Below are positions 1 through 6,993 of a stretch of 10,863 bases of DNA, piece after piece. Position 1 is the stretch's first letter. Each line of letters begins with the position of its first letter. The notes under the pieces were generated by a model. The model did not search any database. It was not told where the DNA came from and saw nothing but the letters and a program-made list of their open reading frames with translations. Origin of the DNA: Scatacola_A faecigallinarum. GTDB lineage: Bacteria; Pseudomonadota; Alphaproteobacteria; RF32; CAG-239. Location: the NCBI GenBank assembly GCA_018713605.1, contig DVOM01000004.1:1-10863 (forward strand). Reading direction: 5' to 3'. Made by a program: the position numbers and the translations under genes.

Positions 1-97
1 TGCAAATCATTTTGGCATAATAAACCTCAATGGCGTTCAGCTGCTTCATGGCGCGGGCCATGGAGGCGGATCTGCGTTTGCTGTCATCCTGAGCCAT
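1..97 (-). CDS. 5' end of next pilus-operon gene (partial; pilR expected by position)
   Basis: Only the first 32 codons are present; the gene runs off the left edge. It starts with ATG, and an AGGGAG ribosome site lies 6 to 7 bases upstream, overlapping the stop codon of the assembly ATPase gene, so it is clearly in the same operon. The visible N-terminus begins MAQDDSKRRS and is polar and basic, without a signal peptide or a prepilin leader. In IncI1 and TCP-type pilus clusters the gene after the ATPase encodes the inner-membrane platform protein (PilR/TcpE, GspF family), whose N-terminus is cytoplasmic; that fits. However, I cannot recognise the family from 32 residues, so the product is inferred from order only. 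Confidence 0.6.
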   Translation of the reverse strand, partial: MAQDDSKRRSASMARAMKQLNAIEVYYAKMIC

Positions 98-108
98 AGT
101 AAAACTCC

Positions 109-1779
109 CTAGTAAACCGGACGCTGGTCAAGCAGGCCGCACCAGCGCTCGACTTCGTCCAAATCAATATATCCCTTGAGCATGCGCTCAATCGCGGCGT
201 CTTTCAGCGGCCGCCCGTTCAGGTCGCTGGTCCAGTAGTCGATAGCCTTTCTGGTTTCGCCGTTGATCATCAGTTCCAGAAACATTGCGTCCGGCAGAAT
301 GATTTCCGGAACGCTCATGCGTCCCTTAATGCCGCGGCCGTCGCAGAATTTGCAGCCCGGCCCGCGCATATAGGTGTTTTCAATGCCGAAGTCGCCCAGC
401 GCGACTTTCAGGCGCTGTACCTGCGGCATGTTCAGTTTTTCTTTGACCGAAACCCGGCAGTGCGGACACAGCTTGCGGAACAGACGCTGCGAAATCAGGC
501 CTTTCATCAGTTCCGGGTCTGCCAGCATATAGGGCTGAACGCCCATGTCGCGGAAACGGGTAATGATGGCCGGCGCCGAGTTTGCGTGCAGGGTCGACCA
601 TACGCCGTGGCCGGACAATGCGCCCTTGAACGTCAGTTCGGCGGCTGCCAGCGCGCGGATTTCGCCGACCATGATGACGTCCGGGTCGGAACGCAGCGCC
701 GCCGACAATGCTTTGTTAAACTGTTCGTCTTTTTCTTCTTCGTCGTTGGCGTTGGTAACCGGCATCTGCCGCGCGCCCGGTATCGGATACTCCGGCGGGT
801 CTTCCACCGTAATCAGATTGATTTCGTAGTTTTTTTCCTGCAAAAGCTTAATCATGTTACGCTGCAGGGTCGTACTTTTTCCGGAACCGGTCGGGCCGGC
901 GATGATGTTCAGGCCGATTGGTACCGCACGCAGGCGATAAAACAGGTTTTCTTCATATTCGCCGAAACCCAGAGCCGCCAAATCGCCGGAACCGTCAGGA
1001 TTGTCGTCCGCATACAGCAGACGCATAACCAGATACTGCGTACCAAAAGCGATCGGGTTGAACTGCAGGCGGATGGCCAGCACGTTGTGCGGCAGCATCA
1101 GTTTGCCCTTTGAACCGCGCAGCGGTGTGGAACCCAGTTTTTGCGCGCCCTGAAATTCGTTTTGCGCATAGTTCGCGTCCGAAATGTCCGCCGAGGCAAA
1201 TGCCGCGCGCACGAAAGATTCGCCCCATTCTTTGTTATATTCCATTTCTGTCTGCATCATACCGTTGATGCGAAACATAATCTGCGTGCTGTCGGCGACG
1301 ACGATGTGAATATCGGAAACTTTTTGCGAAGCGGCCCGGGCGACCACGTTGACAAAGTCCTTCTGCATCTGCAGCTGGTTCAGGTCTTCGTCGTTCTCCG
1401 AAATCGGCTGGTTGCGCTCGCCGAAAGCGTATATGGCGTTCAGTTCGTTTTGCGAAACATAGCGGGGTTTGCCGATGCTGAGTTTTTTCTTGCGCGCCAG
1501 AACTTCAAAACTTAGAACGCGGCCGTCGAATTTGTGTGATTCCGAAACCAGAAACGTGCCGTCGGAAAACAGCGCCAGCAGGCGGCGCGTATCATCATTG
1601 ATAACCAGCGAAGAACCCGGCAGCGTCAACAGCCTGTTGCCATGACCAAAAAGCTGGTCAAGAATATTGACCGGCTTTTCTTCAACAGTCTCGTCTACCG
1701 CCAGATTGGTGTTCCTTTTAAGAATACCGGTGTCCGGCTGCTGCAAGCTGTCTTCGTTGTTTTCGGGTTCATCAACCAT
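109..1779 (-). CDS. pilQ: PilQ/TcpT-type pilus assembly ATPase (GspE/PulE family)
   Basis: A 556-residue cytoplasmic hexameric ATPase that would power pilin polymerisation at the inner membrane. All family motifs are visible: SDIHI at about 155-159 before the ATPase core, Walker A GPTGSGKS at 295-302, Asp box ITVEDPPEYP around 323-332, Walker B DVIMVGEIR at 367-375, and His box STLHAN at 395-400. Two cysteine pairs, CPHC at 438-441 and CKFC at 476-479, form the tetracysteine zinc site typical of assembly ATPases (GspE, PilB), which argues against a PilT-type retraction motor or DotB. The N-terminal 110 residues are poorly conserved, and the first 40 are acidic. The ATG is preceded by an imperfect AGGCAGG site and lies 9 bases after the stop of the upstream PilP-like gene. 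Family assignment is strong; the IncI name PilQ follows from the neighbouring genes. Confidence 0.93.
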   Translation of the reverse strand: MVDEPENNEDSLQQPDTGILKRNTNLAVDETVEEKPVNILDQLFGHGNRLLTLPGSSLVINDDTRRLLALFSDGTFLVSESHKFDGRVLSFEVLARKKKLSIGKPRYVSQNELNAIYAFGERNQPISENDEDLNQLQMQKDFVNVVARAASQKVSDIHIVVADSTQIMFRINGMMQTEMEYNKEWGESFVRAAFASADISDANYAQNEFQGAQKLGSTPLRGSKGKLMLPHNVLAIRLQFNPIAFGTQYLVMRLLYADDNPDGSGDLAALGFGEYEENLFYRLRAVPIGLNIIAGPTGSGKSTTLQRNMIKLLQEKNYEINLITVEDPPEYPIPGARQMPVTNANDEEEKDEQFNKALSAALRSDPDVIMVGEIRALAAAELTFKGALSGHGVWSTLHANSAPAIITRFRDMGVQPYMLADPELMKGLISQRLFRKLCPHCRVSVKEKLNMPQVQRLKVALGDFGIENTYMRGPGCKFCDGRGIKGRMSVPEIILPDAMFLELMINGETRKAIDYWTSDLNGRPLKDAAIERMLKGYIDLDEVERWCGLLDQRPVY

Positions 1780-1788
1780 TATGCCTGC

Positions 1789-3354
1789 CTATCGGACGAA
1801 CATGCCGCTTCCTAAACTCGGAACCCCCTTGTTGACCATGGTTGTGTTGCGGAGCTCGGCGTTGGCGTTCGGTTTGGCCGTTGTTTTGGTTTTTTTGCCC
1901 TGAATGTCCGATTTTACGGGTTCTTTTTCCAAAATTCCGCCGGCGGCAAAGTAGAGATAATCTTTCATGCCGTTGATTTCAGCCCGGACGTATGTCTGAG
2001 TGATTTCGTCAATCCGGTGGCCGGTCTGCAGAACGGTGCCGTTGCGAACCATGAATGAATCGCCGCCTTTGTTAATCAGTTTAGCCGTCAGGTTTTCACC
2101 CTTGCCGCGGATTTCCATAATGGCGTATTCCTCGGCCAGTTTCGGCAGTTCTTCCTCTGTTTCCGTAACCACGACCTCGGGCTGGGCAAACGGATTGGTC
2201 TTGTCGTTTTTCTTCTCGGCGATTTCGGCTTCCAAACGCGATTTCAAAATCGAAATCTGCGTTTGCAAGTTTTTGACTTCGCGCTGATAGTTTTCCTTGG
2301 CGGTTTCGGCGTCTTTCTGCGCTTTGGTTGCCAGAGCCGAAATATGCGCCATCTTGGTCTTCAGTCCTTCAATCAGGTTCTTTCTGTCCCTTTCGACGTT
2401 TTTAATCTGTTCATAAAGTTTGCCGTTGTTTTTAATCCATTCCTGCTTTTCTTTCAGCATGGTTTCCTTGTAGGCTTTCAAAACTTTTTCCTGTCTCAGG
2501 CGTTCCATTTTGGCCATCGCGTCCATAAGCGCTTTTCTTTCGCGCAGGATTTTGGCTTCCTGTTCTTTTTCCCATTCAATGCGTTTGCGCTCTTTTTCTT
2601 CTTTTTTGGCTTCTTCTTCTTCAAGGGCTTTCTGACGCTGGGCTTTTATCGCCGCAATCTCGTTTTTGATTTTTTCGCGGCGGAGTTCGAGAGTCAGCAA
2701 AGCCGTCTGTTTTTCCAAATCAGACATCTGCGAAAACAGCTTGTTGTCAATCTGGTCCAACAGTCCCTCGCCGAGATTTTCAACATCCGGTGCGTCAATG
2801 TTTTCCACGGGATCCGGCAGCGCGCCCGTATCGGCGGGCAGAGCGTTGGGGCCGTTCATCGGTGCATTGGGGCCGATGGCGGGAAGATTGGCATTCGGAC
2901 CGGTTAACGGCATGTTTGCGTTCGGTCCCGTCAAAGGCATGTTGGCATTCGGACCCGTCAATGGCATATTCGCATTGGGACCCGTCAATGGCATGTCGAC
3001 GTTGGAAGCAGCTGCGTCCGGTGCGTTGGGGCCGATAAGCGGCAGATTGTCCGCAACCGGCTGCGGCGTGTTCAAATCCGGCACTTCCGGCATATTTTCC
3101 GGCTGACCGTTTTCATCCGGGCTTGTCAGCGGCTGATCCTTGGGAAGGCTGTCCGGAGCCGGGAGTTCGTCCGGCAGCGACAACTCGTCGGGAATACTTC
3201 CGTCAACGCCGAGAAAATCGGTGTCGTTAGAGAGCTGCGGCAGTTCATTGGTCTCCAAAGTCACGTTTTGCGCATGCAGGTTTCCGGCCGCCGTCATACT
3301 GATGACGGAAACGCCCAGAGCCAGACACAAAAGCTTTTTCAAATTACAAAACAT
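1789..3354 (-). CDS. pilP: PilP-like pilus biogenesis protein with GPNA repeats and long coiled coil
   Basis: Predicted 521-residue exported protein. I chose the ATG at 3354 because GGGAG sits 6 bases upstream and it starts directly at a signal peptide (MFCNLKK, hydrophobic core, ending NLHA before QN). In-frame ATG codons at 3369 and 3387 have weaker sites. The mature protein starts with an acidic Pro-rich stretch. Then comes a tandem array of a 9-residue unit (NMPLTGPNA and variants, residues 120-171, with one more copy at 103-111), followed by a charged Lys/Glu coiled coil from about 211 to 384. A compact C-terminal domain at about 394-469 (motif MVRNGTVLQTGHRIDEI) resembles the small beta domain of PilP/GspC-type proteins, which bind the secretin. 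It overlaps pilO by 11 bases and is followed by pilQ, the pilP position in IncI pilus operons. The middle of the protein is unusual for the family, so the call rests on gene order plus the C-terminal domain. Confidence 0.75.
   Translation of the reverse strand: MFCNLKKLLCLALGVSVISMTAAGNLHAQNVTLETNELPQLSNDTDFLGVDGSIPDELSLPDELPAPDSLPKDQPLTSPDENGQPENMPEVPDLNTPQPVADNLPLIGPNAPDAAASNVDMPLTGPNANMPLTGPNANMPLTGPNANMPLTGPNANLPAIGPNAPMNGPNALPADTGALPDPVENIDAPDVENLGEGLLDQIDNKLFSQMSDLEKQTALLTLELRREKIKNEIAAIKAQRQKALEEEEAKKEEKERKRIEWEKEQEAKILRERKALMDAMAKMERLRQEKVLKAYKETMLKEKQEWIKNNGKLYEQIKNVERDRKNLIEGLKTKMAHISALATKAQKDAETAKENYQREVKNLQTQISILKSRLEAEIAEKKNDKTNPFAQPEVVVTETEEELPKLAEEYAIMEIRGKGENLTAKLINKGGDSFMVRNGTVLQTGHRIDEITQTYVRAEINGMKDYLYFAAGGILEKEPVKSDIQGKKTKTTAKPNANAELRNTTMVNKGVPSLGSGMFVR
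2842..2997 (-). repeat. Tandem 27-base / 9-residue repeats inside the PilP-like gene
   Basis: Six adjacent copies encode, in order: DMPLTGPNA, three of NMPLTGPNA, NLPAIGPNA, and a shortened PMNGPNA. A separate copy (NLPLIGPNA) lies at 3022-3048. The three central copies are identical in protein but differ at several third codon positions (for example gcattcgga against gcgttcggt), so the array is not a very recent duplication and appears to be kept at protein level. The Pro/Gly/Asn content suggests an extended, flexible linker between the exported N-terminus and the coiled coil. Confidence 0.9.
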
Positions 3355-4618
3355 AGATTGCTCCCTCATATTCCCAAGTTTTAGCACCGGTATTGTATCT
3401 AATCATAGTAATCTCAAGTCCTGAAAATTTTATTAATAAATCGTTCCAAATCACCGGATTGTGTGTCGACGTAAATTTAAATTTTACCGAACGATACACG
3501 TTCTGCTGCGGCGAAGTGTAGGAAAAACTCGACAGGTTGACGGTCTGTCCGATGGACTGAAACAGGTTGTTCAGGGTATTTTTCAGGTCAATGTCGGTTT
3601 TCAGCGGCGGTGACGAAATCTGGCGGATTTTATCCAGCGGTACCGATGCAATCAGGCTGTTTCCGTCGTCGGAAATCGAACGTCCCGAGAACGTGATGCC
3701 GGACATGTCGAGCGCTTTTTCAATCCATGAAATCCGTCCGACCTGCCGTGACCATGAAGTCGTCAAACCGCCCGGCGTACACGAAATGTTGCCGATAACC
3801 CAGCCCGGCGGCATAATCGAAACTACGTCCTGAACTGCCTTATAGCAGTTTTTCATAACCTGTTCAGGGTCGGAAAGCTTCTCCCAGGGCTTGATTTCCG
3901 GCGGCACCTCGACGGGCTTGACCACTTTGGGGGCAATCGGCGCGATAATCGGCCGTTTCGGCGGTGCCAGAAAAATGCCGTTGATGATGCTGGAAAGCAG
4001 CCACAGGCCGATAATCGCCGAAATCGCGATAACCAGCATCAGCTTGGTGCCGCGCAGCGCCTTAATCTTTTGCAGCTTGGCGCGCATGCCCTGCGACATG
4101 AGTTTTTTGAGGTCGGGATATTCGGTTTCCTCAATTCCCCACTCCGGCGGCGCGATTTTTCTGCCCCAGTCCGGAACGGCCAGCATTGACAGAAACTGGT
4201 CTTTGGCTTCCTGTTCGTTCAAAAACAGCATATCGCCGTCGGAAAGGATAATGTCGTTGCGGATACAGGTATACCACCAGCCGTTGTCAACCTTGAATAC
4301 CGCCACAAACGAAGATCTGTCGGCCATGGCCGTCGCCAGCGTGACCGCCGCGACGTTTTCGCCGCTCTTGTAGCCTTCTTTCGAGGCGCAGATACCAAAC
4401 TGCGGCGCTTTGCCCTGCTTTATGCAGAACAGGTCGGCGCCTTCCATAACGCCTTCCGAGGCCTCTCCGACTTCCGTAAACGGATCGTCCTTGTTCTGTA
4501 ACGGCTGCCAGAATAAGCTTGTCGCATAGGTAACGCCGTCGAGTTCGATATTCGTACCCCAGGTACGTCTGCCGTCCGCGTCGTAGTCGTCGTCTAATAA
4601 CTTAGCTTCTTCCAGCAC
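3344..4618 (-). CDS. pilO: PilO-type pilin accessory protein (type IVb pilus)
   Basis: A 424-residue protein with one internal membrane segment at about 193-216 (LMLVIAISAIIGLWLLSSII), flanked by a basic stretch (RAKLQKIKALRG) on the N-terminal side. This predicts a cytoplasmic N-terminal half and a periplasmic C-terminal half. A Pro-rich linker follows the membrane segment, then a domain with Cys258 and Cys280 that could form a disulfide. The architecture and position between secretin and PilP-like genes match PilO of IncI1 thin pili (the pilin accessory protein PilO family), which together with PilP forms the inner-membrane part of the machine. The start is GTG, preceded by AAGGG at a 7-base spacing and lying 18 bases after the pilN stop; no better in-frame ATG is seen. 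Its end overlaps the next gene by 11 bases. It is not homologous to the PilO of type IVa pili. Confidence 0.85.
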   Translation of the reverse strand: MLEEAKLLDDDYDADGRRTWGTNIELDGVTYATSLFWQPLQNKDDPFTEVGEASEGVMEGADLFCIKQGKAPQFGICASKEGYKSGENVAAVTLATAMADRSSFVAVFKVDNGWWYTCIRNDIILSDGDMLFLNEQEAKDQFLSMLAVPDWGRKIAPPEWGIEETEYPDLKKLMSQGMRAKLQKIKALRGTKLMLVIAISAIIGLWLLSSIINGIFLAPPKRPIIAPIAPKVVKPVEVPPEIKPWEKLSDPEQVMKNCYKAVQDVVSIMPPGWVIGNISCTPGGLTTSWSRQVGRISWIEKALDMSGITFSGRSISDDGNSLIASVPLDKIRQISSPPLKTDIDLKNTLNNLFQSIGQTVNLSSFSYTSPQQNVYRSVKFKFTSTHNPVIWNDLLIKFSGLEITMIRYNTGAKTWEYEGAIYVL

Positions 4619-4636
4619 TGTTTTGCCCTTCCGAGA

Positions 4637-6253
4637 TTAGTTGCCGCTCATTCTGGATTCCGGTGTCAGCGGGGATTCCAAAACAACCGGCGTTAACATG
4701 ATGACCAAAATGCTTCTGGTCTTTGTGGCTACGGCCGTACCGCCCAGCAACGAGTTGGTTGCCGAACCGACGCCGGTCTTGGTCGCTTCGTTTTCAACGC
4801 GTTCATAACCGGTCAGAACCAGCGTTTCGCCTGATTTCAGAGCCACTTCCTGCGTAAAGCCGCGGGATTCGATAATCGGGTTCTGAATATACTGGCCGCC
4901 CTGGCCGCTTTCTGTGTCGCCGCCGCCCAGGTCAACCCTTTCCAGCTGAATCAGGTCTGACAATGTCAGGTTAAACATCAGCAGCAGTCTTCCGTGTTCC
5001 AGAATGCGCGGCAGTACGTCCAGCGTAAAACCGGTTTCGATTTCTTCCGTTTCGGTCGAAATATCATAGTAGCTTGCGTCGCCGCCGCTGTTGGTCTTGG
5101 TAATTTCCGAAACGTAGTTTTGTTTTTTGATAACCTGAATCGGCGCCGGTTTGTTATTAAGCGTCGTAACCGTACCGGATGTAATCAGGTTGGTTGTGCC
5201 CTGGCTCGACAAAGCCTGAATGGCGCTGGTAACCGTCCAGTTGCCGGGCAGGATTGTCATGGTCAGGTTTTCGGTAATGTCTGTGCCGAGGCCGGGAACG
5301 CTGGCCAGACCGAGCTTGGTCTTGCCGTCGTCGAACGCGGCAGTCAGGTTCAGGCCATACTGGTCGCTGTCGTCAATGTTAACCTGCAGAACCTTGACGC
5401 TGATGGCAACCTGCCGCGACAGGCGCGCGTTCTGCTCGTTGATGAATTTTGCGACTTTGGCAATATCGTTCGGGGTTGCCGTAATCGAAATTGTGCCGTT
5501 GGCCGGATCCATGGTCAGCTGCGAACCTTTGTCAATCATGGATTTGATTGATTTTTCAATGTTGCCCCACAGTTCAATTTCCGCCGAGCTGGCCAAAGTC
5601 AGCGAAGAGCTGCCGCCGCCGCCGGAATCCGTCGACGAACCGCCGACGTTGACCGACAGGGTCGGTTTGGTCGGCAGGCTGTAAAGGACAAAGGTTCTGG
5701 TCTGGTACTTATAGAAATAAATTTCTTTCTTTTCATATTTCCACCAGATGCCGAAACGCGAGGAAATTTCGTCCAGCAGGCCGCTCAGGGGACCACGGTA
5801 GGAAACCAGCATTTTGTTCGGTTCGGTCCAGTCTGCGCCGACCGTGTTGGGGTTCGGCTTGTTCTGTGTGGCGTTTTTCAGTACGTCGGTTTCCAGTTGC
5901 GGTGCGTAACGTACTTTCAACGACGTGATTTTGTTAATCATGTCGCCGATTTCATACAGCGTAATCGGCCGGTTGGAGATAAGCGTAATGCCGTCTTTGG
6001 CTTCCAGATAAGAGGGAACCGGTTCGCCGTCATATTCGATTTCGCTGGTGTCTCCGAGCCAGATGTCGTTTTTGACCCGAACCACGTCGGTTGTAATCGG
6101 TTTTTCCGGAATTTTGGCCTTTTCCTTCAGGTCAATAGTCGCCTCAACTTCGCGTTCAATAGTCGCGTCCATGCTGGTAGACAGGGAGCATGATGCCGCA
6201 AAGACGACAACAGCCAGACCCAGCCCGAATTTCTGTAAGTTATTAATATGCAT
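4637..6253 (-). CDS. pilN: PilN-type outer-membrane secretin lipoprotein
   Basis: A 538-residue secretin that would form the ring channel through which the pilus crosses the outer membrane. From the chosen ATG at 6253 the signal sequence ends FAASC, putting the lipid-modified cysteine at residue 22. Downstream are N0/N1-like periplasmic modules (about 90-190 and 235-285, including DPANGTISITATPNDIAKVA), a Gly/Ser linker around 204-217 (SSTDSGGGGSSS), and the C-terminal secretin domain with EVALKSGETLVLTGYERV at about 468-485 and SILVIMLTPVVL at 514-525. Lipobox plus secretin domain is the layout of PilN (IncI), BfpB and TcpC. The ATG at 6253 has GGAGG exactly 6 bases upstream; the ATG at 6259 directly abuts that site and the TTG at 6277 has no good site. 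It overlaps the TcpQ-like gene by 11 bases, which suggests coupled translation and a matched supply of the two channel parts. Confidence 0.92.
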   Translation of the reverse strand: MHINNLQKFGLGLAVVVFAASCSLSTSMDATIEREVEATIDLKEKAKIPEKPITTDVVRVKNDIWLGDTSEIEYDGEPVPSYLEAKDGITLISNRPITLYEIGDMINKITSLKVRYAPQLETDVLKNATQNKPNPNTVGADWTEPNKMLVSYRGPLSGLLDEISSRFGIWWKYEKKEIYFYKYQTRTFVLYSLPTKPTLSVNVGGSSTDSGGGGSSSLTLASSAEIELWGNIEKSIKSMIDKGSQLTMDPANGTISITATPNDIAKVAKFINEQNARLSRQVAISVKVLQVNIDDSDQYGLNLTAAFDDGKTKLGLASVPGLGTDITENLTMTILPGNWTVTSAIQALSSQGTTNLITSGTVTTLNNKPAPIQVIKKQNYVSEITKTNSGGDASYYDISTETEEIETGFTLDVLPRILEHGRLLLMFNLTLSDLIQLERVDLGGGDTESGQGGQYIQNPIIESRGFTQEVALKSGETLVLTGYERVENEATKTGVGSATNSLLGGTAVATKTRSILVIMLTPVVLESPLTPESRMSGN

Positions 6254-6905
6254 TCTCATCCTCCATGGTCTCGACAACTAAGACGCGGTTTCCTTTGTAA
6301 AATGTGGCAATCGGTGCCGGCCGTGCTCTCGCAAAGGCTCTGATTAAGGCCGAACTGACGTCGGCGAAACGGCCGCGGAACATGGCCCCCGCCGTTAAGG
6401 TATAGTTGCGGTTGGAGTTCCATATTAATCTCCAGCCGGCTCTTTCGCTCCACTCGGTCAACAGGGCTTTGAGCGTTTTTCCTTCTTCGGCGAGCCAGTC
6501 TTCAACCGGATCTTCGCCGGCGGCCATTCCGGCCTCGTCGCTCTGGCCGTTGTCCTCGGTCAGCTTAATTTCCTCTTCGTAATCGACAACTTCGTCTTCA
6601 ATGCTCGGCGGAATGGATGCGGACAGGTTGTTGCCTGCCGCGGCCTGCGTGATGTTCTGGTCGCGGGGCGTTCTTTCGCCGTATTCGCGGTAATCTGCCG
6701 CCACTTTGGTATAGTTTACGAACTCATTTTCGTCGGCGCTCGGATCCACACTCTGAAACTCGGAAGTCTGGTAAGTGTTGCCGGCGCAGCTGTTGGGATC
6801 GGTGCATACAAAATTGTCCGGCGCGGGTTCCATAATGGTTCCGCGGCAGCCGGATGTAACAAATATGCTGAAGAAACAAGCGGCTAATAAGATTGTCTTG
6901 TTCAT
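6243..6905 (-). CDS. TcpQ-domain outer-membrane lipoprotein (PilL-like)
   Basis: Predicted 220-residue lipoprotein. From the ATG at 6905 the N-terminus is a short lipoprotein signal (MNKTILLAACFFSIF, then TSGC), with the lipidated cysteine at residue 20. A low-complexity acidic middle follows, with two further cysteines at 34 and 40. The C-terminal 80 residues (about 134-212; WLAEEGKTLKALLTEWSERA then LIWNSNRNYTLTAGAMFRG) match the TcpQ C-terminal domain, a small fold related to secretin N-terminal modules. In TCP the TcpQ protein stabilises and localises the secretin TcpC, and in IncI clusters PilL carries a similar domain; the gene sits just before the secretin, as expected. An upstream in-frame ATG at 6935 would add 10 residues before the signal sequence. 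I prefer 6905 because of AGGA at a 9-base spacing and the standard length of the lipoprotein signal, but the start is not certain. Confidence 0.82.
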   Translation of the reverse strand: MNKTILLAACFFSIFVTSGCRGTIMEPAPDNFVCTDPNSCAGNTYQTSEFQSVDPSADENEFVNYTKVAADYREYGERTPRDQNITQAAAGNNLSASIPPSIEDEVVDYEEEIKLTEDNGQSDEAGMAAGEDPVEDWLAEEGKTLKALLTEWSERAGWRLIWNSNRNYTLTAGAMFRGRFADVSSALIRAFARARPAPIATFYKGNRVLVVETMEDENAY

Positions 6906-6993
6906 TCTGAGGTTTCCTAAGCTGTATTTTGTCATATTTTTTTACCTATCATACATATTGAAGAATAAATAATCAAGCGCGGTGCTTTACTTA

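Noticed and set aside
460..1113. Long open frame on the plus strand opposite the ATPase gene.
   Set aside because: It is antisense to a gene with all ATPase motifs, and its Arg/Gln/Val-rich translation shows no domain or ribosome site; an antisense shadow.
109..1779. DotB-type or PilT-type ATPase as an alternative call.
   Set aside because: The two CxxC pairs at 438-441 and 476-479 and the neighbouring PilN/PilO genes point to the assembly-ATPase (GspE/PilQ) branch.
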